This document shows positions 11,141 through 22,321 of a stretch of 64,000 nt of DNA, one piece after another (positions within the stretch are counted from its first letter, which is position 1; each line of letters starts with the position of its first letter). The translations under genes were made by a program, and so were the position numbers. The notes below the pieces were generated by a model, which was not told where the DNA came from, made no database searches, and was given only the letters and a program-made list of their open reading frames with translations. This DNA is from Exobasidium rhododendri (taxonomy: Eukaryota; Basidiomycota; Exobasidiomycetes; Exobasidiales; Exobasidiaceae). The stretch lies in the NCBI GenBank assembly GCA_026210745.1, contig CP110632.1, forward strand, positions 3,099,001 to 3,163,000, read 5' to 3'.

Positions 11141-12488
11141 ATGTCGTCGTCACCAAAAGTTGCAGGAGGATCGCCGACTGCAGAGCTCGCCAAACTTTCC
11201 TTGGATCGCACCGGTAGGACGCCTTCCTCCGGAGGATCTGGAGAGGAAGCTGTGGAAGCAAGCGGAGACGGTATAAATGCAACAGTGCTAACCCTCCGAG
11301 CTCTCGTGAGCACCAAGGAGGCTGGTGTCATCATTGGAAAAGGCGGTTCCAACGTGGCAGAGTTACGAGAAAAGAGTGGTGTGAAAGCGGGTGTCAGTAA
11401 AGTGATCCCCGGTGTTCATGACCGTGTACTGAGCGTCAGTGGATCGTTGGACAATGTTGCAAAGGTGAGTTTGTTTGATGTGCAATGCGCAAAGCTATCG
11501 TACTGTCTAGTTGCCTAAACATGCCAACTCGCTTTATCTGCACTCTGAATGCTAGGCCTTCGGATTGATTGCAGCTACCATTCTGGAGAATCCTTTGACG
11601 CCAGGAGCAATTACACCTGCTTCCGGTGCTAGTACAGCTGGACAGACTACGACGATTCGGTTGTTGATCTCTCATAATCTCATGGGAACAGTAATTGGAC
11701 GTCAAGGACTCAAGATCAAACACATTCAAGATACCTCTGGTGTGCGAATGGTGGCTTCCAAGGAGATGCTTCCTTCTTCTACCGAGAGGAGTGTTGAAGT
11801 GCAAGGTACTGTTCAAGGTATCGAGACGGCTGTAGCAGAGATCGGAAGATGCTTGTTGGAAGACTGGGAACGAGGCCAAGGAACAATACTCTATCACCCC
11901 GGTCTCGATACTGTCGGTGCAGGTGTCTTGGCTGCTGGTGGAGAAGGAGGACTACTACCACAAGGTGGAAGACGTATCAGCACCGCTATGGGAGCGCCTA
12001 GTACTCTTCTGTTGGGTGCAAATGTCCGCAGAGGAGCTCCGACTCTCAATCATCCTAATCCGCTACCTGTGAACAGTAGCGGCACTACCACGAGTTCCGC
12101 AGCTGCCGTAAATCCAGGAGGTAGTCTAGTAACTCCTACCATCAATGGAGCTACCATTCCGGCGCAAGTCGTTGACGGAGATTTACGAGTACAAAATATC
12201 AGCATCCCTTCCGATATGGTTGGATGTATCATTGGCAAGGGGGGCAGTAAGATTACAGAGATTCGAAGGATCAGTGGAAGTCGAATCTCGATCGCCAAGG
12301 TCCCCCATGATGAAAGTGGAGAGAGAATGTTCACCATCCAAGGTAGCGCAGAGTCTAATGAAAAGGCACTCTTCTTACTCTATAATAGCCTTGAAGGAGA
12401 GAAAGAGCGAAGGGCAAGCGCAGCCGCAAGCCAGGTAAACGGAGACGGTACTGCAAACGGAGTCGTAGACCAGACGTCGATAGCATGA
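11141..12488 (+). CDS. Triple KH-domain RNA-binding protein (Rnc1/PBP2-like)
   Basis: Two exons, 11141-11464 and 11556-12488, joined in phase 0, give about 418 residues. Three KH domains are visible, each with its GxxG loop: KH1 VSTKEAGVIIGKGGSNV, KH2 ISHNLMGTVIGRQGLKI and KH3 IPSDMVGCIIGKGGSKI. A Gly/Thr/Ser-rich linker separates KH2 from KH3. The single intron (91 nt) falls inside KH1 after the DNVAK helix. The layout and length resemble S. pombe Rnc1 (about 400 aa) and yeast PBP2/HEK2, poly(C)-binding KH proteins that control mRNA stability and localisation. Which ortholog it is cannot be settled by eye, so no symbol is given. It is convergent with SPO11. Confidence 0.88.
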
Positions 12489-12872
12489 ATCGCAATACAC
12501 AGCAGATCGAGGGGAGAGGAAGGAAAAAATGGCAAGCCCCCAAAAGAGAAGAGAAGAGAGGAAGAGGTGAATAAAGAACAGAGAAAAAAGAAAAGAAAAG
12601 AAAAGAAAGGTCACACAGTACTACCACTAGCACATCAACGGTCGAATCATGAAAGCAGCAATGTCGTTTAGCAATTGTATTTGAAGCTACACTTTCTTTT
12701 GTCTTTTTACAATACTACCCATTTTGCGCATCATCTTTATACCATTCTTCTTTGCTGCCTCTTGCCCCTTCCTTTCAAACCTCGACAAGAGAAGCTCTCT
12801 TCCGTGTGTATGATGATGCTGCTGCAAAGGGATCGCTTTGGCACAGCAGGCTACGGATGTTTGAGTTCAGTC
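12489..12872. other. 3' flanks of convergent KH and SPO11 genes
   Basis: A 384-bp convergent spacer with a purine-rich stretch (GAAAAGAGAAGAG-like, about 12535-12610) directly downstream of the KH gene. Nothing coding was recognised. Confidence 0.4.
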
Positions 12873-15160
12873 CTATCTCGAATTTCTCCACGGGCTTTCG
12901 CTTTGAGCTCTTGGTGGTGGTAGCAGCGAAGTCAGTGGTCTATTGGAGACTGCCTCTAGCTCGTGTTTGTAACCGTAGGCTAGTAGTCTTGTCGCTTCCT
13001 GCTTCATCTCCTCGCTGACTCCTTCTTTGCTTGCCAAGAGTCTGGCTCGATCCCGTTCATCAAGATCGAGTAATCTGGCCCCACTTCTGTTCATACCGAA
13101 TTGTGCAGAGCTTGCTAGTATCCTAAGGCGACAGTGTCAAAAAATGCAAGCAAGCAGTAGGAGAAGAGGGGTGGGAAGGAAAGGATGGTGTCGTGAGTGA
13201 GTACAAAAGACAGAAAGTGCGCCTCTTCGCCGTAGCCTGTACACATACTCCACCGACCCAGAAGGCTTCAAACCAATCCATTTTAATCTCTCTCCCAGCT
13301 TTTGACCTGGTCCATGGTGCTTTATTTGGCTGCAGTAGATGTGATAGATATGCATGCCATAAGCGTCTGTATGCGGTGTTGACGGAAGGGTGTAGTTGCT
13401 GCGGTCAGTGAGCTGTCGTTTGATTATTTTGTCTCTCTTGCGAGGCCTCACCACCATCCATGAGGGCGTAGAAAGGGATGCTGCGGGTGTGGGGATAGTA
13501 GAAACGAATACATGTCAATCTCTGTAATGAGCAAGAAGAGCGACCTTAGCTATTGCTTACGCTGGGTCCATTTTTTGCGCCATTCGTTCCAACAGTCGAC
13601 GAGTGGCCATATCCGGCATCCCCTTGCCCTGCATGACATAAAGAAGTGAGAAAAAGAGGAGAAAAGTAAAGGATGGTCAATTTATAAGAACGTCTTGCGC
13701 TATACCGTTGCATCCTTTGTTGTGAGTACGTCTGCGTCCTGAACCAAGACATACTGTAACGATTATGCCGTGACCTCTGCCACCTAGATCGTCGCGCTGC
13801 TCTCTAAGTCTATTCAGCTCTTGTACGCGCTCATTGAAGACCGTTTCCTTTTCCACAACGAGCAGCCATTCAACTGGGCAGGCGTCATTCCCCGTCACGA
13901 GTGCTTTTATCTCGGAAGCATCGACGATCAATTCGGGCTTGTACAAGAAGGTCTTCTGCTGATCTGTAGTGGACGAAGAAGCTGGTGATGACGATGCGTG
14001 CCGAGGAGCAACCCAATTGACTCCCCAAGTCTGCACCTCTACCAATGGTGTTTCATCAGCAGACGTAGCAAAAGTGTTCCGATGCTGGGTGGTGAAAGCC
14101 ATAGGACCGGCAAACAAGCCTTTGTATGCGTGCAAGAAATTGAAGCTACTACATGGAACTTTCCAATGATCTTCTAGTTTGTGAACGATCTTCACGACCG
14201 TCTCTTGACTTCCAAACAGTTCCACATCCTCGTAGTACACTCGACTACAATTCTCCTCCCATCGATAGCAAATTGGACGTGCAAATGCAGTGTTCAATGG
14301 AAGATTCAGTAAGAGGGAGGATTCCGGAAGAAGAATGTCAGAAATGCGGTTGAGAAAATCCCTTCGCCCCTGTTGACAGTCAATTACCGTATCTGATAGG
14401 TGATGCCTTGAAAGATGCTTGATTGAATGCTCTCCAGCACTCGAAGGAGCTGCTCTATATCGTGATTGGAAGTCGTGAGAAAGTCGCCACACTAGAGTCT
14501 CCCGCCAGTGTCCTTAACAGAGTGCCTGACTCTTGCCCTTAGCAATATTTGTCAATCGACCGATTATCCTACTTACGGAGTCTCTTGTAATTGTCAGCCT
14601 GTTTGTAAGGAGCCTTGAAGTATATATCGAGGGGTGATCTAATGGGAAGAAGCAGCATGGAAAGTGGGTATGTGTAGACGCAAGGAGGGAAAGGGAGGGA
14701 AAGAAGAAGGGAATCGTTAGAACGCCAATTCCGGGAATTCTCACAAACAAAGGAAAAGATAAAGTGCTCTGAATGTATCTTCAAAGGAGAAGGGATAATG
14801 CAAAGGACAGCTCATCTTGGCAACTGCTCAGTACCTTGCTGGCCGAATAGAAGTATTCCTTGTCGATTCAAAAAGTGTAGCGCTTTGACTTAAAGCAATC
14901 GCCTCAGAGATCACCGCATTGTATTCATCGTAAACAGATGGCTGCGGGAGAGAGGGGATGCTGCCTTGACTGCGAGTCGGCATGACGTGCATGGAGGTCT
15001 GTGTTGTGAAGGCACGCTCAATCTGATCGACCAGATCGACAATGTCTGCGGGACTGATTTTGCGACATTCGATCATGATGATCAATGAGAAAGAGCGACA
15101 AAGTGAGCAGGAAAGAAGTGCAAGTTCCGATCCTGTGAGGGTTCGAGGGAGAAATGTCAT
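12873..15160 (-). CDS. SPO11: Spo11-type meiotic topoisomerase-like DNA cleavage protein
   Basis: Eight exons on the minus strand: 15160-14835, 14638-14577, 14454-14388, 14244-13755, 13628-13561, 13480-13452 (29 nt), 13366-13249 and 13122-12873, giving about 469 residues with all phases consistent. Spo11 makes the double-strand breaks that start meiotic recombination, through a tyrosine that attacks DNA. After splicing the active-site block reads RRVYYEDVELFGSQ (Tyr155/156), followed by HAYKGLFAGPM, the Toprim glutamate block LLVVEKETVF, GKGMPDMATRRLL and the metal-binding ALMDGDAYG. The C-terminal ARLLDLDERDRARLL and a final helical segment also fit. Several of these blocks appear only after splicing, which supports the model. 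A second in-frame ATG at 15076 would shorten the N-terminus by 28 residues. The gene lies downstream of the MAPKKK on the same strand. Confidence 0.9.
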
Positions 15161-15412
15161 ACAAGAAAGGCGGCGCGGAATGAAACGAACTTAGACGGCG
15201 GGAAAGACGGGCGGCGAGATGGGCGGACCTGTCCCAGGGAGAGGAGCAGTGTATGCGCTACTGCACACGTCGAAACACAAAAACATGCCTGTCTGCGAGT
15301 GGGTGCCGTGAGAAAATGCAGCAGCAATCACGTTTAAAGAGCGAATTTGTCTGTGTCTCTTGCTGGCCTTACTTTACATTTATCCCCTCCCCCCTTTTCC
15401 AAAGCTTCATCT

Positions 15413-18400
15413 TCACTCCATTGGTGCATCGCTCGTAGCATTGACGACCACGTCTTTCGCCGACGCCTTCTTGTTGTTCGGCCCGGCTGCCTTGCTTCGA
15501 CTCTTGGCTGTACCCGTGTTTCCTGCCCCGTCTCCATTCATGCCGATCGCTCCTCCTCCACTGGAAGAGGGTGTATTGATGGCAGTGAGGCTTGAGGCTG
15601 TCGCGATAGACACTCCACTGCTGTCACCTATCGCCGTAGACGACGCAAATTCTTCTGTGATAAAGGCATGTTGTAACAATTCGTCTGCCGACGGTCTGTT
15701 GTTGTGATCCAGTTCAAACGTCTTGTTGAGGAAATCAACCGCCTCCGGTGAGATCTCTTCCGGTATCTCTGGTTTGGCATGTGAACCGATCTTAAAGAGT
15801 GCTTGCATCTGATTGAGGTTGGCCCAGGGATGAGTACCACTGATCATCTCGACCACCAAACAACCCAAACTCCAAATATCCGCCTTTCGAGTATACGAGG
15901 TTTGCTTCACCACTTCTGGTGCCATCCAGAAAACGCTGCCTTGTAAGCTTGGACGATGTGCCCTTGCACTAACCAACAGGTCACTCTCCACTTTTTTACT
16001 GATGCCAAAATCACTAATCTTGATGCAACTCTTGTTGTCTACCAGTATGTTGGCTCCCTTTATATCACGATGGACGATGTCTCGATCATGCAAGAATTTC
16101 AGTCCTTGCAAAATTTGCTTGACAAAATTGCGGACAAGAGGTTCTTCAAATGCACCATAGTTGCGTAACAGGGCAACTACCGAACCACCGGGAACATACT
16201 CTAGGAAAATGTTCAGATGAGTTCCGTCCGCGTACGAATCAAGGTACTGCACAATATTCTCATGCTGCATCGTCTTCAGCAACTCAATCTCCCTCTCCAA
16301 GGCTTCCAACATACTCTTCTTTCTCTGATCGTTGTGTGAGTCACCAGACGGCAATTCTACTTGCTTGACAGCCATCAAGAGACCGTTCTTAGCATTCATG
16401 CCCAAGAATACATTACCAAACGAACCAGCACCAATGAGAGCGCCTTTTATCCACTTGATGGGCTCCTTTCCGGGAAGAATCGACTGATAAATACCACCTT
16501 CTTCATCTTCGTCTTCGCTAATGTCTCCTTCGAAATCGTCATCATCATCACTTTCCATTTCCTCGTCTTCATCCTCTTCTATCACGTCGTCATCGCTTCT
16601 TCTATCCTCGCCATCCTCATTCGCTTCCTTTCCTCTGTCTTTTAGACCCTCTTCTTTCTGTTCGAATGAACTGGAGCGTGAATGACTGGCATTGCTCGCT
16701 GTACCGGTCGTGTGTCTTTTGATGGCTTTCGTGTCTCCCGACTGGCGGTGACTATCTTCTCTGGATGAGCTTGTCAGTGGGCTGCGACCCGCCCCTCCAG
16801 CATCTTCAATGTAATCATCGATGATGTCGTGATTGTCGTGGTCATCGTCATCTTCGTCCTCATCGTCTTCTTCGTCCAAGTCCACACTCAGACCGCTGCT
16901 GCTAGGTCGTGTACTTTCTGCCAACGAGGACGATGTATGTCTATTTCCACTAGCCGAGGTCGGTATAGGTTCTCCATCTTCGTCCACCACCCATCCACTA
17001 TTGTTATTACCACCACCACCGAGGCCCGCCAACGTCATACTAGCTCGTCTACTCTCTACTTCCTGTGTGATCTCGTCCACCGTCAACATGCTGGCCGTCT
17101 CACTCCGATCGCCACTACCGCTAGCGTTCTTGCTTGACGTGTTTGGGTGCTCATCAGCAGCACCCCCAATCCCTCTTGCCATCCGTAATTGCGTGGCCAA
17201 GCTCCTCCGACTTCTGGAGCTCTCCCCTGAAGCTCGACGGTACGAGACAGGTCGAATCGGCGGTCGACTCAAGGAGGGTGGCAAAGGAGAAGCTCCATCT
17301 CCATCTGTGGGGAAGCTCTCTGACCATCCGTCCAATGAGGACTTTCGGACAAGCGGCGGTAAAGGTGGTGCCTCAATAGTCCCTTCACCTCTTTCACCTG
17401 CGTTACCAAGATCATTGAAATCCGACGAGGAAGAATCGCCGCTGTCCATTCCGATCAGAATAGAAGGTGCCTTGTAGGAAGGGCGGGACAGGTTGCTTTC
17501 GACGCTCTCTTTGCTCGGTAAGGGAGGCGCAGTCTCAGGGTCAGCGGCATAGCTCCAAGATGAATCCCTCTTCGATCGTATGCTGGTGGAAGGTCTTCCA
17601 TACATTGATCGTCGAGCCGTACGCTCCAACACTCGCTTCTCCGTCGAAGGAAAGAAATCTGCCAGATGCGAACTAATCAATTCAGACGGCGGTCTCTGCC
17701 CGAAAAAGTTTCTTGCTTTCTTTGGTATCATCGAAGAAGGGTGGATAGACGACGGTGATCGTTGTGAACTTTCCTTGCTATCTCGATGATTCTGCCCTAG
17801 GCCAGAGAGGATGCTGACTGTGCTTGCTCGGTTGAGCTTCTTTCCTCCCATTATGACTGGACCAGTCTCCATGAGTAGATTCTCTTCCAACGTAGGAGGA
17901 GTCAGATAGGACGAGATCCCGTTGCCGTTCCCACTCGACTGCATCTTCTCTCCAAAGAATGACTCGAGCTTACTTCGCTTCACTGTCGACTTCTTGCCGG
18001 TACTCTCCTCCACCTTGTTGATTCGACGAATCGTCAATCCTCTCTCACGAAGAGGATCATGCGGTTGAGGAGCGTGGCAAATCGCGAGCAGCTCATTGTC
18101 GGTCAGATATTTCGTCTGACCTTCACCGCTAGTGGCAAAGATCCCCCACACATCACCTGGGCTTTCATTCGTCACAGCTGGATCTTCTTCTGCAGTACTT
18201 TGACCGGCTGTGGGACTGTAGCTGTTGCCTGTCGCTGGTTTCCCAAATTTCTTCAACACCCTCGCCAAAACATCGAAGGCGTCACGACAATCAGACACTG
18301 GAACGATTCGGGTAGTACCGTCCTCACCAATGAATTTGATCGTTCGCCTCTTGACATCCTCCAAAGACAACGCTGTAGACCTACTGTAGTCGCTGCTGAA

Positions 18401-19612
18401 GTTCGAATAAGCTGACAAAGGTGTTGTTGCGTGTCCTGACGAGACAGGCGTTATAGGTCGTGCGGCTTGCTGTCCTAGCCCGCTCCGTGCCAGCGAGTAT
18501 GAGTTGGTAGACAGACTCTGCGACCTTGCTGCCCCACCACCAATGAAAGACTCCGTAATCGGCGTCAGAGCGTTCCCATTGACGTTCTGCATAGCTCCCA
18601 TCGCTCTACCTCCATCGGAAGTGGCCGGGCGGGGAAAGGAAGAGCCAGTCGGACTGCCCGAGTTAGATGTAGAATCGAGTCTGGCAGATGATCCAATTGC
18701 AGTACTTGGTCTCATCCCGTAGGTACTTCTTTGATCATTCACGAGTTGTTGATGTTGCAACATTCGCTGCTGCTGTGACATGGCGACCGGTGCAGCTCCA
18801 AAGGAATTCATCTTTCGATGACCCAACGTTTCCACTTCTTGTAGCTGCTTATTCAATGAGGAAGGGCTTCTATTCGATCCGAATAAGGCAGAAGGAGTAA
18901 TGCCGCCTCTTCCTTGACCTGCCGAAGCAAGGCCTCTAGCTTCCCTCAGACCGAGTCCTTGACCGCTGTAGGCTGACTGAGGAGAAGGATGGGCGGGCGT
19001 CAAAGGCATATCCTGAGCCGAGTGAGCGAGGTGCAGAGGCGGTGGTCGACTAGAAACACTTCTCCTTCTTGTCGATGTCGGTGACGCTTCGGAATTGCGA
19101 CGAGAATACGTCTCAAGATACTCCATCTCGCCTTGTTGCTGGTGTAGATGCAAACGATTCACTGCCTCTGTTTCTCCACATTTCTTCTTCAGCGCCTTTA
19201 TAGCGGAAACGATACGAATCCGATCTCCTACACTGCTGATTCCCATCTCTTTCAAGGCACTCTGATCTACGTCAAGCAGGATTGCGCCAGAGATGTCATT
19301 CCGAGCAAATGTCGACGAGTGAGAGCCGAGACGTAGTGATTGAAGCCATATCGTCACTTCTCCCTCCCCCCAACGAGATACTAAAAGTCAAAAGACAAGG
19401 ATTTGTGAGAAGAAATGCTTTGGTCGGCTTGTTTCTTGCCACTCACATTCACTGAATGTCGTTCCGCCCATTGCCCTGGAGCCTATTTGGTAGGTGAGGA
19501 AGGAGGGTGTTTCTGAACGGCTTGCACTCGTATCTCTAGCAGATCGAGGACTCAAGTTAGAAGCTGATGAGATGCCAGCAATTGCAGGCGTTGTTGGCGT
19601 GCCTGCTGGCAT
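15413..19612 (-). CDS. STE11: Ste11-type MAPKKK with SAM and RA domains (Ubc4/Kpp4-like)
   Basis: Two exons, 19612-19447 and 19380-15413, give about 1377 residues; the 66-nt intron falls just before the SAM domain. Order: short Ser/Thr/Ala-rich head; SAM domain about 58-115 (VTIWLQSLRLG..., LKEMGI); a long Ser-rich region; Ras-association-like domain about 400-505 (IKFIGEDGTTRIV); a Ser-rich and very acidic linker; kinase domain about 1028-1297. Kinase marks are the glycine loop GAGSFG, AVKQVEL, HRDIKGANIL, DFGISKK and MAPEVV. In fungi this kinase relays pheromone, filamentation and osmostress signals to a MAPKK, with Ste50 and Ras-type inputs. Smut Ubc4/Kpp4 also carries both SAM and RA. The intron is required to complete the SAM domain, so the ATG at 19612 is favoured. 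It is divergent to the YTH gene across a 2.7-kb gap. Confidence 0.92.
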
Positions 19613-22321
19613 GAGGCGAGCTTACCATGTACTGAGCAGCGGTAGAAAGTGGAAAGAGGGAAGGGAAAAGGGGGAGGTCTGATCGAGAAGTACGTGCTCA
19701 GCGGGCAGCAAAGGGAAGCGCGGCACCTTGCACTGCGTAGTAGGCATCCACCTTACTGGCAACAACAAAGGGCGGACAGAGCCCAGTCGAGACGCGCTTT
19801 TGAGATTTCCCTCACCTCATTAAACTTTCGCGTGAGATCTTCATCAGCCTTTCCTTCCCCCATGGGAAGAGGCCGAATTGTTCGCTTTCCATGCAAGAGG
19901 CGGGCGGACCCTCCTTCCTCTTCAGTGGTGGTACCGTTCATCCCAGCCCCTCTCGTCTCAGTCATTTCGCGTACACAGCACAGGCGGCCCTCTCAATTTC
20001 ACGATCTGACGAGAGAAGCAAGATATGCTCATAAGCGCAGTCTTGGGGATGAAGGCTGGCTCTCGTGTGCTGATTGTTCTCGACTGACAGCGGCAAAAAC
20101 CCAGCCATCCCCACTAGCGAACTTCTGCTACAGCGAAGGCATCGCATTCTGAGAAGAGCAACTCTTCATTAATGTCGGAGCAAATTGCGTTATGAAAAGA
20201 TGCGTCTGAGAAGCTCCCTTAAATTTCCTCTGACCCGTTCTGCCCAAATGTCACCCCTTCCTAGTAGCCGCGAGTCTTCCCCCCCTTGTGTGCGCCTTGC
20301 ATGATAGGAAGCCTGTACCAAAGCTCTCTCTTCCCTTCCCGCACACTGTCGCGGTAGCAGGTGATACTGCGCCTCTTTTCCTACTACTGGAAGTGAGCTG
20401 CCTGAGAGGTGTTCACACACACACACACACACACGCTGCTCCTTGCTAATCTCTTCAATCTATCTCTCGCCTCCACTCGAATAGAAACGGGATAGTAAAC
20501 AAAAGTATAAAGATGAGAGTGCAAAAGCGCATATTGTCATACTCCTGTGTTGCTCCCGTTTTCTATTGTCACTAGCTTTAATGAGAAAGGAAAGTAAACA
20601 GGGGAATCCATTATCGGAGTCGGAAATCGAACAGCGCTGTCGAGTGGAGTTTCAAAAGTGAAGGTCTTCCAAGGGTCCTCAGAAGAGCCCAGACGCATTC
20701 ACGCCCAATCAATTAACCATGGAAATCTTGACACAGGGAAGAAGATCAGAGAGGGGGGAGCGAGAGAGCGAGCGAGCAGAGAGAAGAGGGGCTGGGAAGG
20801 AGTTGGCACCGAGGAAGTAAGCGTTCCACAAGCTGCTCGATCGCTTCGATACACCTCACCCACCTGCCACTGTTCCACCATCAATAGGCGGGTCCCATTC
20901 GACGGTGATTCCTCTTTTACGGCAGTGTTATATAACGCATACACAGGCTTCTCTAACCCGTTGCGTTTCATGCCACCCAAAAGCACCTACCCTGCATCCT
21001 CCTTGTCACCATCAGACTCTCCTCAGGGAACGCCAGGAAGTACCATCACCACCGGCACAGACACGAGAGAGTGCTAGAGGAAGCGAGAAGAAAAGTGCAA
21101 AAGCTATCCTATAACACGAAGCAGAGCGCATCTGAAAAGATTGGCCCAAAGGTGATGCCGGCAGGCTAGTCTCCGCTCGAAGTGTTCAAGATCTACATCT
21201 TCACCCAAGTGCCCAATAATTGCTCCTTTCGCCTTTCACCCTTCCACTCCACAAGACACCGAGCCAGGTATGAACATAGCATACAGCCTTGACTCACCTC
21301 CTTGAATAGTAATCCAAATTCTTCTTGTCGAACTAGGTGAGTTCATTGCGCAGTGTATGGCGGGTGGCGCTACAGCCCATGTCGGACTCTGTTGGGACAG
21401 TTGTGTTGAGAGAGGTCGTGGGGTGCTTTGCTGGACAGGGTTACAGCAAGAGAGGGAGAGAGAGGCCCCCTTTATGTGAGCCTTTTTCGGCGCCGTCATC
21501 GCCTCTGTTTTAGAATGCCGATGGATGTGATGGGAATTAAAGAAGAAGATACAAGCAGAGCTGTTGTACACACGATGGTTATCTTTACTCAGGATCGCCC
21601 CCTATTCTGGGCGCTTCCATCCACCCAAGATCGCGATCTCGGCGACTTCTGACGGATAGCACGGTCTGGATATCTCCTCTGATCAGTATTCTGCACTGGC
21701 CGATGAGAAGGAAGGGTGCAGGGGAAGCTAAGTAAAGAGGACAAACTTTTTGTTTCCTGTTTGTCTAGCGGAGAATACGGTCAATAATCGGTGTCCGACT
21801 GTCACCTTTGGACAGAGACAAACATATTCCATTGTGTCTCTTAGACTCATCGTTGGACAGCCCTCCCCTTTCTTTCTCTTCATTTTCATCTCCTCTCCTT
21901 CTTTGCTCTTTGCCTTGCGTCCAGCCGAGTCTATTCCTTCTCGCTATTTTTGTCTCTTCTTTCTCTTCTCGTCTCCTCCCACGTATCAGTACTGATTCCT
22001 GCTCTTCTCTCCCTCTCTCTTTCGCACATGTTCCCCAACGTCAGATCACACAGCGCTCTTAAAGTTACTCATACTGTCACTTACGAAGTCTCAATCTCCA
22101 ACTAGCCATCTATCGTCCTTTCCTTCAATACGGTCTCGGCAGGCGTCTGAAGAGCATCAAGTCTCAAGTAACAGCTTGGTTCATTCCTTGTCGCTCAATC
22201 AAACACTCTCTACATCCACCGTCCTGCTTCACCTTCGCTAATTTCAAGTCCAACCCAGCTTTGCCCTCCTTGCATGGAATAGGTCACCTGATTACCGAAC
22301 ATCCGGAGTCCCTCTCCAAAT
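19613..22321. other. 2.7-kb gene-free region between divergent MAPKKK and YTH genes
   Basis: This is the longest stretch without a supported gene. Several frames of 100-170 codons exist (for example 19649-20152) but show no known motif and overlap on both strands. Visible features: a (CA)n tract at 20414-20434, a T/C-rich stretch from about 21840 to 22020, and a mixed pyrimidine-rich leader up to the ATG at 22322. Likely contents are extended upstream control regions or spliced 5' leaders for both genes; a non-coding RNA is possible. None of this is demonstrated. Confidence 0.4.
20414..20434. repeat. (CA)n microsatellite
   Basis: About ten uninterrupted CA units in the intergenic region, a length-variable simple repeat. 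Confidence 0.85.

Noticed and set aside
14245-14387. Open frame through this stretch joining an upstream part to the SPO11 catalytic exon
   Set aside because: Splicing out 14245-14387 places the Q-I-R-R-V-Y-Y block exactly as in the family; the continuous frame gives an unrelated N-terminus.
19649-20152. Rightward 167-codon frame in the 2.7-kb gap
   Set aside because: Arg/Ser-rich without any recognisable motif and with overlapping frames on the other strand; not enough to call a gene.
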